Shown piece by piece: positions 9,318 to 20,981 of a stretch of DNA of 64,000 nt (positions are counted from its first letter, which is position 1; every line of letters starts with the position of its first letter). Origin of the DNA: Myxococcota bacterium (lineage in GTDB: Bacteria; Myxococcota_A; UBA9160; JAFDET01); the NCBI GenBank assembly GCA_028278065.1, contig JANQFA010000193.1, forward strand, positions 1 through 64,000, given 5' to 3'. The position numbers were made by a program, and so were the translations under genes. Under the pieces are notes generated by a model that saw only the letters and a list, made by a program, of their open reading frames with translations, had not been told where the DNA came from and did no database searches.

Positions 9318-9932
9318 CTAGAGACTGCCCGCGGCCGCCTTCTGGAAGGCCGGGCGGACCTGGAGCCTCGCCAGGTAGCCCTGGGTGCGCGGATGGCGTT
9401 CCGAGAGGACCCCGAAGAGCTGCGCGACCGTCAGGGTGAAGCCCAGCATGACGTCGGCCGCCGAGAACGCCTCCCCCAGCAGCCAGGGACCCTCGCCGAG
9501 CTGATCCTCGAGGAAGTCGAGTGCCTCCGCGGCCCTCCCCTTCTGGTCGGCGACGACCTCGGCGCCTCCCGGCGCGTCGGGCCGGTAGAGCGTGTACCAG
9601 ACCGCGATCCCGATCGGGGGGTAGGCCGTCGACTCGGCGAAGGACATCCACTGCAGGAAGCGGCCGCGCAGGGGCGACTCGAGCGGCGGAGACAGCAGGT
9701 GCTCCCGATCGTAACGCTCGAGGATGAACTGGACGATCGCGCCCGATTCGCACATCACCACGTCGCCGTCCTCGATCACCGGGAGCTTGCCGAGCGGGGT
9801 GGCCTGGGCGTAGGTGGACTCGGTGGGCCGGTTGAACTCGATCGTCTCGAGCTCGTACTCGATGCCCAGCTCCTCGAGGAGCTGGAGGATGCGCACCGAG
9901 CGGGTGCGAGGAGCATGGTAGAGCTTGATCAT
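9318..9932 (-). CDS. glutathione S-transferase family protein
   Basis: MIKLYHAPRTRSVRILQLLEELGIEYE...PLGKLPVIEDGDVVMCESGAIVQFI. Confidence 0.92.
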   Translation of the reverse strand: MIKLYHAPRTRSVRILQLLEELGIEYELETIEFNRPTESTYAQATPLGKLPVIEDGDVVMCESGAIVQFILERYDREHLLSPPLESPLRGRFLQWMSFAESTAYPPIGIAVWYTLYRPDAPGGAEVVADQKGRAAEALDFLEDQLGEGPWLLGEAFSAADVMLGFTLTVAQLFGVLSERHPRTQGYLARLQVRPAFQKAAAGSL

Positions 9933-9992
9933 CGGGAACCCCGGGGAAGAGCCGAGGGTGGCGAAGCCGGTTCCGCGCGGCAAGCGCCGTGA

Positions 9993-10004
9993 TACGCTGC
10001 GCGC
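9993..10004 (+). promoter_or_regulatory. candidate -10 element (TACGCT) 6 nt before the GTG start of the GDPD gene
   Basis: TACGCT-GCGCGC-GTG. Confidence 0.45.
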
Positions 10005-10901
10005 GTGGCACACCCGATCGCCGTCGCGCTCCTCGTGGCCCTCGCGGTCGCCGCCTGCGGGACTGAAGCGCCCCCGCGGCCGGCGCCCACCCTGATCGCC
10101 CACCGGGGCGCATCGGGCCATCTCCCCGAGCACACGCGGCGCGCCTACGATCTCGCCCTCGAGCAGGGCGCGGACTACCTGGAGCACGACCTCCATCGCA
10201 CCCGCGACGGCGTCCTCGTCGTGGTGCACGATGACACGCTCGAACGAACGGCGCGCGGTCCCGCCGAGGACTGCAGCGGAGCGGTCGCGGAGAAGACCCT
10301 GGCGCAGCTTCGCCGCTGCGACTTCGGAGCCTGGTTCTGGGAGCGTCGCCCGCGGCCCGCCCTGCCCCCCGCCGCAGCCGAGATCCTCACCCTGGATCAG
10401 GTGCTGGACCGCTACCGCGATCGCGCCCGCTTCTACATCGAGACGAAGGACCCCGACGAGGCGCCGGGGATGGAGACGGAGCTGCTCGCTGCGCTGGAGC
10501 GCCACGACCTGCGACCCCAGAGCCGCGACGATCGGACCGTGATCGTCCAGTCGTTCAGCCCGAAGAGCCTCGCTCGCCTGCACGCGAGCTGGCCCGAGCT
10601 ACCGCTGGTCCTCCTCGTGGAGGCGGGTGAGCTGCCGCGGCCGCTGGACGCGGGCCTGGAGCGGATCGCCGAGACCGCGGTGGGGATCGGTCCCCATCGG
10701 GGTGACGTGGACGCCGAGCTCGTGGAGACGGCGCACCGGCACGGCCTCGTCATCCACCCGTGGACCGTGAACGACACCGACGAGATCGCGAGGCTCCTCT
10801 CCCTCGGCGTGGACGGCATCTTCACCGACTACCCGGACCGCTTCCGCGAGGTGTGCTGCGAGGAAGCGTCCACACCCGTGCGCGACACGGAGGCCCGTTG
10901 A
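10005..10901 (+). CDS. glycerophosphodiester phosphodiesterase, lipoprotein
   Basis: GTG start; lipobox-like AVAACG; LIAHRGASGHLPEHT...DYLEHDLHRTRDGVLVVVHDDTLERT. Confidence 0.92.
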   Translation: MAHPIAVALLVALAVAACGTEAPPRPAPTLIAHRGASGHLPEHTRRAYDLALEQGADYLEHDLHRTRDGVLVVVHDDTLERTARGPAEDCSGAVAEKTLAQLRRCDFGAWFWERRPRPALPPAAAEILTLDQVLDRYRDRARFYIETKDPDEAPGMETELLAALERHDLRPQSRDDRTVIVQSFSPKSLARLHASWPELPLVLLVEAGELPRPLDAGLERIAETAVGIGPHRGDVDAELVETAHRHGLVIHPWTVNDTDEIARLLSLGVDGIFTDYPDRFREVCCEEASTPVRDTEAR

Positions 10902-12109
10902 CCGGCACCCGCGGCACTCCCGAATCGGTCGTGGACGGCGAGACCAGCACGCCGATCGGCGGCTTCGTCGACCCGGGCTTCGCGGGCGTACGTGAGGCCT
11001 TCGCTGCCAACTTCCGGGAGCACGGGGAGGTGGGCGCCGCCGTGGCGGTGCGCGTCGACGGGCGGGTGGTCGCGGACCTGCACGGGGGAGTCGCCGACCC
11101 GACCACCGGCCGGCCCTGGCGTTCCGACACCCTGGTGAACGCCTTCTCCGTGGGCAAAGGCGTGTTGGCGGCGCTGGTCCTCGTGCTCGTCGAGCGCGGG
11201 GACGTCGAGCTGGACCGCCCGATCTGCGAGTGCTGGCCCGAGTTCGCGACCGCGGAGAAGGACGCGATCACCCTGCGCATGCTGCTATCCCACCGCGCGG
11301 GTCTGCCCGCCATCCGGGAGATGCTCCCCGATGGCGCCTGGCGCGACTGGGATGGGGTGTGCGCCGCCCTGGCCGCGACGCGTCCCTGGTGGGAGCCCGA
11401 CTCTGCGCACGGCTACCACGTGAACATGTACGGCTTCCTGGTGGGGGAGGCGCTGCACCGCGCGACCGGTCGGCGCGTCGAGGATCTGCTGCGCGAGCAC
11501 ATATCGGGCCCGCTCGGCGTCGACTTCCACTACGGGCTCCCCGACGCGCAGCACCCGCGGGTCGCGCGGACGGGAATGCCCGACGTCCACCTGACCACCC
11601 AGGAGCACTTCGAGAAGGCGTTCCCGCCCACCGGCGACGGAGCCTTCGACCTGATGATCTGGCGGGCCTACTTCAACCCACCGGGCGCATCGGGCGCGGG
11701 CACCGTCAACACGGCCGCATGGCGCTCGTCGGTGAACCCGTCGACCTCCGGGACCGGCGACGCGCGCTCGGTGGCCGCGATCTACGCCGGGCTCCTGGCG
11801 CGCCGGGGCGGCCCGGACCTGGGCGTGGGCGCGTCCGTCCTGGCCGACGGGTTGCGGATCCACTCGGACGGACACGACCGCGTCCTCGACCGCCCTTCGC
11901 GCTTCGGTCTGGGCTTCCAGATCTCCTCGGAGAACCGGCCGCTCGGCCGCGGAGAGCGGGGCTTCGGGCACTACGGCTACGGTGGCTCGCTCGGCTTCGC
12001 CGACCCGGAGGCCGCAATCGCGTTCGGCTATGTGACCAACCAGCCCGGGGCACGCTGGAAGTCGCCACGCACCGACGGGCTGATCGACGCTCTCTACGGC
12101 TGTCTGTGA
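10898..12109 (+). CDS. serine hydrolase (beta-lactamase/EstB-like)
   Basis: SVGK active-site motif; LRMLLSHRAGLP; TTG start overlapping upstream stop. Confidence 0.85.
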   Translation: MTGTRGTPESVVDGETSTPIGGFVDPGFAGVREAFAANFREHGEVGAAVAVRVDGRVVADLHGGVADPTTGRPWRSDTLVNAFSVGKGVLAALVLVLVERGDVELDRPICECWPEFATAEKDAITLRMLLSHRAGLPAIREMLPDGAWRDWDGVCAALAATRPWWEPDSAHGYHVNMYGFLVGEALHRATGRRVEDLLREHISGPLGVDFHYGLPDAQHPRVARTGMPDVHLTTQEHFEKAFPPTGDGAFDLMIWRAYFNPPGASGAGTVNTAAWRSSVNPSTSGTGDARSVAAIYAGLLARRGGPDLGVGASVLADGLRIHSDGHDRVLDRPSRFGLGFQISSENRPLGRGERGFGHYGYGGSLGFADPEAAIAFGYVTNQPGARWKSPRTDGLIDALYGCL

Positions 12110-12124
12110 GACGGGCCCGACCGC

Positions 12125-12655
12125 TCACTGGTAGCGGCGGCCCTCGTGCTCGATCCAGCCGTGGGGGTGGCGTCCGGCCGGATCGCGGTGGGTCCAGTGG
12201 ATCACGCCACCCTTCTCGTTCCATTCGTACTCGCCCTTGAAGGAGATCCGGTCGCCCCGGCGCAACGCGTCCACCCGCGGAGCGAGATCGATGTTGTGGG
12301 CGACGAGCACGCTGTGACCATCCTCCAGCTCGACGATGAAGCGCTGGTGGCGGGAGCCGTCCAAGTCGTCGCGCAGGACCGCGCGGACCACGCCCGAGGC
12401 CTGCACCACGAAGTCCGAGCGACCGCTGCGATAGGCCTCGACGATCCGCGCCGCGCCCGCGTCGCGGAGTCGCGGCGCCTCGCCGATTCGTCCGGCGCCG
12501 CCGTCGCCACGTTCCCGCGCCTCCGCGGGCGGGCGGGCGCGCGACGGGAGCTCGCTCCTGCGCTCCAGCAGCGCGAACACCAGCGCCAGGGCGATCAGAG
12601 CCAGCGCGAGGCGGTTCCACCCCCGACCCGAGCGACGAGGAGTGGCGCGGGGCAC
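12125..12655 (-). CDS. DUF3465 family protein
   Basis: GEYEWNEKGGVIHWTHRDPAGRHPHGWIEHEGRRY. Confidence 0.75.
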   Translation of the reverse strand: MPRATPRRSGRGWNRLALALIALALVFALLERRSELPSRARPPAEARERGDGGAGRIGEAPRLRDAGAARIVEAYRSGRSDFVVQASGVVRAVLRDDLDGSRHQRFIVELEDGHSVLVAHNIDLAPRVDALRRGDRISFKGEYEWNEKGGVIHWTHRDPAGRHPHGWIEHEGRRYQ

Positions 12656-12661
12656 GAGCCT

Positions 12662-13540
12662 CTAGCCGGCCAGCTCGGGTGCGGCCTTGGCGAGGGTCTC
12701 GCCGATGGCCGCCGGCGAGCGCGCCACGGCAACCCCCGCCGCCTCCAGTGCCGCGATCTTGTCGCTCGCGCGGCCCTTGCCGCCCGCGATGATGGCGCCG
12801 GCGTGACCCATGCGCTTGCCGGGCGGAGCATTCTGCCCGGCGATGAAGCCGACGACCGGCTTGGACATGTTCGACTGCACGAACTCGGCGGCCTCCTCCT
12901 CGGCCGAGCCGCCGATCTCGCCGATCATGACCACCGCCTTCGTCTCCGCGTCCGCCTCGAAGAGCTCGAGCGCGTCGATGAAGTTGGTTCCGATGACCGG
13001 ATCGCCACCGATCCCGAGGCAGGTACTCTGGCCGATCCCCAGCCGCGAGAGCTGGTCGACCGCCTCGTAGGTGAGCGTGCCGGAGCGCGAGACCACGCCC
13101 ACCGGACCCGGCCGCGTGATCTGCGCCGGCATGATGCCGATGCGGCACTGCTCCGGCACCACCACGCCCGGGCAGTTCGGCCCGACCAGGCGCGTCGCGC
13201 TCTCGCGCAACGCGGTCTTGGCGCGCACCATGTCCAGTGCCGGGATGCCCTCGGTGATGCACACCGTGAGGGACAGGCCGGCGTCGGCCGCCTCCAGGAT
13301 GGCGTCGGCGGCGCCGGGCGGCGGCACGAAGATCACCGAGGCATCCGCTCCGGTCTCGGCCACCGCCTGGCCGACCGTGTCGAAGACCGGGATCCCGTCG
13401 ATCTCGCTTCCGCCGCGCCCGGGATGGACCCCGCCCACGACCTGGGTTCCATACTCGACCGAGAGGCCCGCGTGGAACTGGCCCATGCGGCCCATGCCCT
13501 GGACGAGGAGCTTCGTCTCCTTGCTCGCGAGAATCGCCAC
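12662..13540 (-). CDS. sucD: succinyl-CoA ligase alpha subunit
   Basis: [46 protein letters not shown] phosphohistidine region; GTG start. Confidence 0.95.
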   Translation of the reverse strand: MAILASKETKLLVQGMGRMGQFHAGLSVEYGTQVVGGVHPGRGGSEIDGIPVFDTVGQAVAETGADASVIFVPPPGAADAILEAADAGLSLTVCITEGIPALDMVRAKTALRESATRLVGPNCPGVVVPEQCRIGIMPAQITRPGPVGVVSRSGTLTYEAVDQLSRLGIGQSTCLGIGGDPVIGTNFIDALELFEADAETKAVVMIGEIGGSAEEEAAEFVQSNMSKPVVGFIAGQNAPPGKRMGHAGAIIAGGKGRASDKIAALEAAGVAVARSPAAIGETLAKAAPELAG

Positions 13541-13545
13541 GTCGC

Positions 13546-14709
13546 CTACCCCCGCGCCGCTGCCACGGCCTTCTCGCCCGCTTCCTGCAGCGTATCGGCC
13601 GGAATGATGGAGAGGTCGGAGTCGGCCAGAATCTGGCGGCCCTCCTCCGAGTTGGTTCCCTGCAGGCGCACCACGAGGGGTACCGAGAGGCCCATCTCCT
13701 GGGCGCCAGCCACCACGCCCTCGGCGATCAGATCGCAGCGCACGATCCCGCCGAAGATGTTCACCATGATGGCCTTCACGTTCTCGTCTTCGAGGATCAG
13801 CTTGAACGCGGCCACGACCTTGTCCTTGTCCACGCCACCGCCGCAGTCGAGGAAGTTGGCCGGAGCTCCTCCGCACACGGTGATCATGTCGAGGGTCGCC
13901 ATCGCCAGGCCGGCCCCGTTCACCATGCAGCCGATGTCCCCGTCCAGGCCCACGTAGGCCAGATCGATCTCCTTGGCGGCGCGCTCGCGCGCGTCCTCTT
14001 CCTCGGGGTCGTAGAGCTCCGCCACGTCCGGATGCCGATAGAGCGCGCTGTCGTCGAAGTTGAGCTTGCAGTCGAGCGCGAAGATGTCCCCGTCCTCGGT
14101 CACCACCAGCGGATTCACCTCGGCGAGCGAGCAGTCCTTCTCGACGAAGAGGCGGTAGAGTCCGTGCAGGAAGGCATCGAACTTCTTGACCTGGTCGGCG
14201 TCCAGCCCGAGGCCGAAGCCGATCTTGCGCGCCTGGTAGGACTGCAGTCCCAGGTTGGGATCGACCGGCTCGGTGAGGATCTTCTCGGGCGTCTTCGCGG
14301 CGACCTCCTCGATGTCCATCCCGCCCTCGGTAGAGGCGATCACGGCCAGCTTCTCGGTGGCGCGATCGAGCAGGACGGCCAGGTAGAGCTCGCGCGCGAT
14401 CTTCGAGCCCGACTCCACGTAGACCGAGCGCACGAGCTTGCCTTCGGCACCGGTCTGGTGGGTCACGAGGGTCATCCCGAGGATCTCGCTCGCCGCCGTC
14501 TTGGCTTCGGCAGGGGACTTCGCCAGCTTGATCCCGCCGCCCTTGCCGCGGCCACCCGCGTGCACCTGGGCCTTGACCACGACCACCTCGCTGCCGAGTG
14601 CACGCGCCGCCGCCTCGGCCTCGGCGGGGGTGGTGGCCAGCTGACCTTCGGGCACGGCCACCCCGTACTGCCGCAGGAGCTCCTTCGCCTGGTATTCGTG
14701 GACGTTCAT
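13546..14709 (-). CDS. sucC: succinyl-CoA ligase beta subunit
   Basis: [35 protein letters not shown]...[12 protein letters not shown]. Confidence 0.97.
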   Translation of the reverse strand: MNVHEYQAKELLRQYGVAVPEGQLATTPAEAEAAARALGSEVVVVKAQVHAGGRGKGGGIKLAKSPAEAKTAASEILGMTLVTHQTGAEGKLVRSVYVESGSKIARELYLAVLLDRATEKLAVIASTEGGMDIEEVAAKTPEKILTEPVDPNLGLQSYQARKIGFGLGLDADQVKKFDAFLHGLYRLFVEKDCSLAEVNPLVVTEDGDIFALDCKLNFDDSALYRHPDVAELYDPEEEDARERAAKEIDLAYVGLDGDIGCMVNGAGLAMATLDMITVCGGAPANFLDCGGGVDKDKVVAAFKLILEDENVKAIMVNIFGGIVRCDLIAEGVVAGAQEMGLSVPLVVRLQGTNSEEGRQILADSDLSIIPADTLQEAGEKAVAAARG

Positions 14710-14734
14710 CGGGTCCTTCCGGCTGCTGGCTGGA

Positions 14735-16925
<2,191 letters not shown>

Positions 16926-16963
16926 GGCGCCCGGTGGATACCCGATTCGCGGGCCTCCTGCCA

Positions 16964-17425
16964 TCAGGACGAGGCGTCGTCCCCGAGGGTGCCGAGGGCT
17001 GTCTGCACGCGCGCGATGGGAATGTGCGCCGGGCAGCGGAGCTCGCAGGCACGGCACGCGTCGCAGCTCCCCGTTCCCCCCTCGAGACCCAGACGACGCA
17101 CGTCGATCTCGAGACGGATGGCGGCCAGGACGGCGTCGCGCGGATCGAGGGCCGGCCGACCCGCCGCCTGGGCGCAGGCGCCGGAGCAGAGTCCGCAGGC
17201 CAGACAGGCCTGCGCGGCGTTCTGCAGCTCGCGCAGCTCGGCGCGCGGGCGGCGCACGCCGTCGGCGGCATAGCTCTCCAGGAAGAGCGCTTCCGAGTCC
17301 ACGTCGGGACGCCGGCGTGTCCACTGGCGCAGGACGTGGCGGCCACCCACGCTGAGCTGGAGCACCAGGGCGCGCAGGGAGCCCGTGCGCCGGAACTCGC
17401 GCAGAAAGCCGCGGTAGCCCCTCAC
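16964..17425 (-). CDS. short GlpC/HdrC-like 2x[4Fe-4S] protein
   Basis: [11 protein letters not shown] and [16 protein letters not shown] motifs; GTG start overlapping glpB stop; no room for CCG domains. Confidence 0.75.
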   Translation of the reverse strand: MRGYRGFLREFRRTGSLRALVLQLSVGGRHVLRQWTRRRPDVDSEALFLESYAADGVRRPRAELRELQNAAQACLACGLCSGACAQAAGRPALDPRDAVLAAIRLEIDVRRLGLEGGTGSCDACRACELRCPAHIPIARVQTALGTLGDDASS

Positions 17426-18804
17426 CGCACCGCCTCCGAGGCGAGCAGCGCCGCTTCGAGGCCGGCGCGGCGTCCGGAGAGCAGCGCGAAGCCGAGCCCC
17501 GTGCGCTGCAGGGCGGGGTCGAAGCCGCTCACGATCTCTCCCGCCGCCACCAGGTTGGGCGCCGCCACGTCTCCGCCCGCGCCGAGCGGACGGAGACGGC
17601 CGTCCACGCGCACGCCCGCCGTGAACAGGGGCTGGGGATCGCCGAAGCGGCGACGCAGGTGACGGCGGGCGGGGCCGCCGTCGAGTCGCCGGCCGCGGTC
17701 GTCGTAGACCGGGAGCCCGAGCAGTGCTTCCCCGAAGGCCTCTTCCTCCTCGCGCAGGCCCCCTCCGACGAAGCGTCCGGTGGCCAGGACCACCGCGTCG
17801 GCGGGAAGACTCTCGTGTCCGTCTTCGTCGGCGACGACCACGGTGTCCGCGCGCCCGAAGGGCGTTCCGATCGACTCGGCGCGAGCGCGACGCACCAAGA
17901 CCCCCGCGCCTTCGAGCGCTGCGCCCAGGGCGCGGTCCAGACGGAGCCCGGCCGGGCTCCAGGGCGGCGCGCCCAGGAGCTCGGCCACACGCCCGCCGCA
18001 GGAGTCCTCGAGGGTCGCGCGCAGCGCGCCGGTCCGAAGCAGCCCCAGGATCGGCGGGAAGAGGATCAAGCGACCCTCTCCTCCGAGCGGCGCCACCTTT
18101 GCGGCGAGCGCCTCGGCGGCGGACGGATCGTCGAGTGCTCCGGCCAGGCGCGCGGGCGACGCGGCCAGCTCGGCGAGCGCCTGGGGCAGATCGAGACGTG
18201 CGACCCGGATCGAGGGGCCGGGGACACCGAGCGCATCCAGCTCGGCACGCAGCGCGCGCGCCACCGCGTTCGGCGAGAAGCCCGCCAGACCGGGGACGTC
18301 CACGACCACGGCGCCTTCGCCGCGCCCCAGGTCGCCCGCAGCCGCCTCGGCCAGCGCGAAGTCCGCCACCCGGATCGCGCCACGCACGTTGGCCAGGAGT
18401 CGGCTCTCGTCGAGGCTGCCCACGAGCGTGACGCCATGGGGCCGCAGCTCGCCCGACAGGACGTCCAGCGCCTGCTTGATGTCGGGGACGGCGCGGCCGA
18501 CGTCGCGTTCGGGAAAGAGCACGCCGTAGGGATGGGCGGGCCGGCTGTTGAGCAGGTAGGCGACGCGCTCGGCCGGACCGAGGGGCTGGTCGCGCACGGG
18601 GTCGCGCCACGGCAGGCCCGAGCGATCCGGGGACGCGCTGGCGACGTCGATCGTCCCCCAGCACATCCCCGTCGCGCCCGGACCGCTGCGCACGAGTGTC
18701 GTCGCCAGACCCTGGCGGGCCAGGGTCAGGGCCGCGACCGAACCCGCCATGCCGCCTCCGATCACGACCGCGCGGCGCGCGCTCGTCACGGACCGCTCTC
18801 CCAC
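17422..18804 (-). CDS. glpB: anaerobic glycerol-3-phosphate dehydrogenase subunit B (true start possibly GTG at 18789)
   Basis: [61 protein letters not shown]. Confidence 0.8.
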   Translation of the reverse strand: MGERSVTSARRAVVIGGGMAGSVAALTLARQGLATTLVRSGPGATGMCWGTIDVASASPDRSGLPWRDPVRDQPLGPAERVAYLLNSRPAHPYGVLFPERDVGRAVPDIKQALDVLSGELRPHGVTLVGSLDESRLLANVRGAIRVADFALAEAAAGDLGRGEGAVVVDVPGLAGFSPNAVARALRAELDALGVPGPSIRVARLDLPQALAELAASPARLAGALDDPSAAEALAAKVAPLGGEGRLILFPPILGLLRTGALRATLEDSCGGRVAELLGAPPWSPAGLRLDRALGAALEGAGVLVRRARAESIGTPFGRADTVVVADEDGHESLPADAVVLATGRFVGGGLREEEEAFGEALLGLPVYDDRGRRLDGGPARRHLRRRFGDPQPLFTAGVRVDGRLRPLGAGGDVAAPNLVAAGEIVSGFDPALQRTGLGFALLSGRRAGLEAALLASEAVR

Positions 18805-18855
18805 GCCGGCGATGCGCCCCTCACGGACCGCTCTCCGACGCCGGGGACGCGCTCC
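18786..18855. repeat. 35-bp imperfect tandem duplication covering the glpB ribosome-binding/start region
   Basis: tcacggaccgctctcccacgccggcgatgcgcccc followed by tcacggaccgctctccgacgccggggacgcgctcc. Confidence 0.9.
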
Positions 18856-18882
18856 TCTCCGGGCCTGGGCGCGGGACGCCCA

Positions 18883-20535
18883 TCATGGCCGACTCACCGT
18901 TCCGGGCGGCGGCGCACTCCAGGGCCGGGCTCCGCGATGGACGGCCCGGTGCACCTCCGCCGCCGCGAGCTGCGACCCCGCCAGCGCCGGGCGCAACGCG
19001 CGCCAGCGCTCGCCGGCGAACTCCGCCACCTCGGCCGCCGCCCGTTCGGCGCTCCAGCCGAGCGCCTCGCCCACGACCTCCGCGGCCGCCCCCGCGCAGG
19101 CGGCCCCCTGACAGGCCCCCACACCCAGGCGCACGCGGGCCGAGCAGTCGGTGAGCTTGCCCAGGCCTTCGCTGCGCGCGACGTGAGCGAGCTCGGCATC
19201 CGTCACCGGCTCGCACGCGCACACCACGTGCGGCCGCGGGCGCGCCGCGAGCACGCGCGCGGCGCGGGATCCGTGCCGGAACGCGACGCGCAGGATCGCC
19301 GGCCAGTCCGTTCGGAAGCGGCGCGCCAGCGCACCCACGTCCGGCCACTCGTCTCCGCCCGGTAGCGGCGTGTCCGCGGTGCGACACACCTCCTCGACGC
19401 CGAGGGCGGCGCAGATCCGGTCGCTCGCGTCTTCCGCCATCAGCCGGTAGGCGGCCAGCTTCCCGCCCGCGAGGCTCCAGAAGCCGGGCACGCCCTGCCG
19501 GGTCCCGTGGTCGATCACGGCGTAGTCGCGCGAGAGCTCGTCCTCGTAGAGCCCGAACCCGTAGAGGGTGGGCCGCACCCCGGCCAGGGTGTGGATGACG
19601 CGGTGTCGGCGGATCCCGGGAATCGAGCGATCCATTGCCTCCAGGACGTAGCGGACCTCGTCCTCCGTCACCTCGAGACGGTCGAGGTCGCCGTAGAAGT
19701 CGTCGTCGGTCGTCCCCGCCATGCTGTTCTGTTCGTGCGGGAAGGTGAACATGTCGCGGCCGTCGATGCCGCGGGCGTAGATCGCCACGTCCGAGACGCG
19801 CCGCTCGAACACCAGGTGGATTCCCTTGGCGGGACGCAGGCGCAGCTCCGCCCCCGCCAGGGCGGCCAGCTGCGACGCCCAGGGACCGGTGCAGTTGAGG
19901 GTGATCTCGGCCTCGATGTTGCGCTCCTCGCCGCTCAGCCGATCGCGGACCCGCGCCCCCCGCACCCTCCCGCTGCCGCCCTCGCGCAGCAGCTCGCGCA
20001 CCTCCGTGTGGGTGTGGACCTCGGCGCCGCGCTCGGCGGCGTCGAGGGCGTTGAGAGCGACGAGGCGCGGCGCATCGACACCCCACTCGTCCAGGCTGAA
20101 GGCGCAGTCGATGCGCGGAGAGAGCGCGGGCTCGAGGCGCAGCGCCTGCTCGCGGGTCAGCCGGGTGTGGGGCCGCCCGTTCTTGAGCGGCTGGAAGCGG
20201 TCGTACATCTCGAGGCCCACCTCGACCAGCTCGGGTCCGATGGGGTCCTCCGGGAAGACGGGCATCAGGAAGGGGATCCGGAAGATCAGGTGCGGCGCGA
20301 TCCGCTGGATCGCGCCGGAGTCTGCGCACGAGTGCTGGGTGACCTCCGGGTCCATCTGCAGATAGCGCAGTCCACCGTGGATCATCCCCGAAGACGCCCA
20401 GGTGGTTCCGGTCCCGAACTCGCCCTTCTCCACCAGCGCGACGCGCACCCCGCGCAGCGCGAGGTCACGCGCCACCCCCGCGCCGTTGATCCCGCCGCCC
20501 ACGATCAGGACCTGGAAGGCGGCGCTGGCGCTCAC
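18883..20535 (-). CDS. glpA: glycerol-3-phosphate dehydrogenase (GlpA-type, with C-terminal Cys cluster)
   Basis: LIVGGGINGAGVARDLALRG; SSGMIHGGLRYLQ; C-terminal CACEPVTDAEL...GACQGAACA. Confidence 0.85.
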   Translation of the reverse strand: MSASAAFQVLIVGGGINGAGVARDLALRGVRVALVEKGEFGTGTTWASSGMIHGGLRYLQMDPEVTQHSCADSGAIQRIAPHLIFRIPFLMPVFPEDPIGPELVEVGLEMYDRFQPLKNGRPHTRLTREQALRLEPALSPRIDCAFSLDEWGVDAPRLVALNALDAAERGAEVHTHTEVRELLREGGSGRVRGARVRDRLSGEERNIEAEITLNCTGPWASQLAALAGAELRLRPAKGIHLVFERRVSDVAIYARGIDGRDMFTFPHEQNSMAGTTDDDFYGDLDRLEVTEDEVRYVLEAMDRSIPGIRRHRVIHTLAGVRPTLYGFGLYEDELSRDYAVIDHGTRQGVPGFWSLAGGKLAAYRLMAEDASDRICAALGVEEVCRTADTPLPGGDEWPDVGALARRFRTDWPAILRVAFRHGSRAARVLAARPRPHVVCACEPVTDAELAHVARSEGLGKLTDCSARVRLGVGACQGAACAGAAAEVVGEALGWSAERAAAEVAEFAGERWRALRPALAGSQLAAAEVHRAVHRGARPWSAPPPGTVSRP

Positions 20536-20981
20536 CGGGAGAGCAGCTCCTGGGCCTTCTCACGCACCTGCCTGCGCTCGCCCGGCGCCACCGTGGGGAT
20601 CTCGAGTGACTGCCCCGGATGAAGAGCATCCGGGTCCTTGATCTGGTCGCGGTTGGCGCGGAACAGGGCCGGCCAGAGCGACGCATCGCCGAGGGCCTCG
20701 GCGGCGATGGTCCAGAGCGTCTCGCCCGGCCGGACCACGTGGATCTCTCCGGACCGCACCCGCCCCTCGACGGCCGCCTCGGCCTCTACAGGCCGCCCCC
20801 CGACGGCCGCCTCGGCCTCTACAGGCCGCCCCTCGACGGCCGCCTCGGCCTCTACAGGCCGCCCCCCGACGGCCGCCTCGGCTTCTACAGGCCGCCCCCC
20901 GACGGCGTCCTCGGCCTGCAGCGCCGCCCCCGAGACCAGGAGCGCCGCGCCGGCCACCCCCGCCACGAGGGTACGGCTCAA
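20532..20981 (-). CDS. secreted LysM-domain protein with repetitive linker
   Basis: HVVRPGETLWTIAAEALGDASLWPALFRANRDQIKDPDALHPGQSLEIP; signal peptide; GGRPVEAEAAV repeats. Confidence 0.85.
   Translation of the reverse strand: MSRTLVAGVAGAALLVSGAALQAEDAVGGRPVEAEAAVGGRPVEAEAAVEGRPVEAEAAVGGRPVEAEAAVEGRVRSGEIHVVRPGETLWTIAAEALGDASLWPALFRANRDQIKDPDALHPGQSLEIPTVAPGERRQVREKAQELLSR
20769..20933. repeat. 33-bp tandem repeat, four near-perfect copies plus one degenerate copy, inside the LysM gene
   Basis: gacggccgcctcggcctctacaggccgccc(c/t)(c) units at 20769, 20802, 20835, 20868 and degenerate at 20901; encodes GGRPVEAEAAV. Confidence 0.95.
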
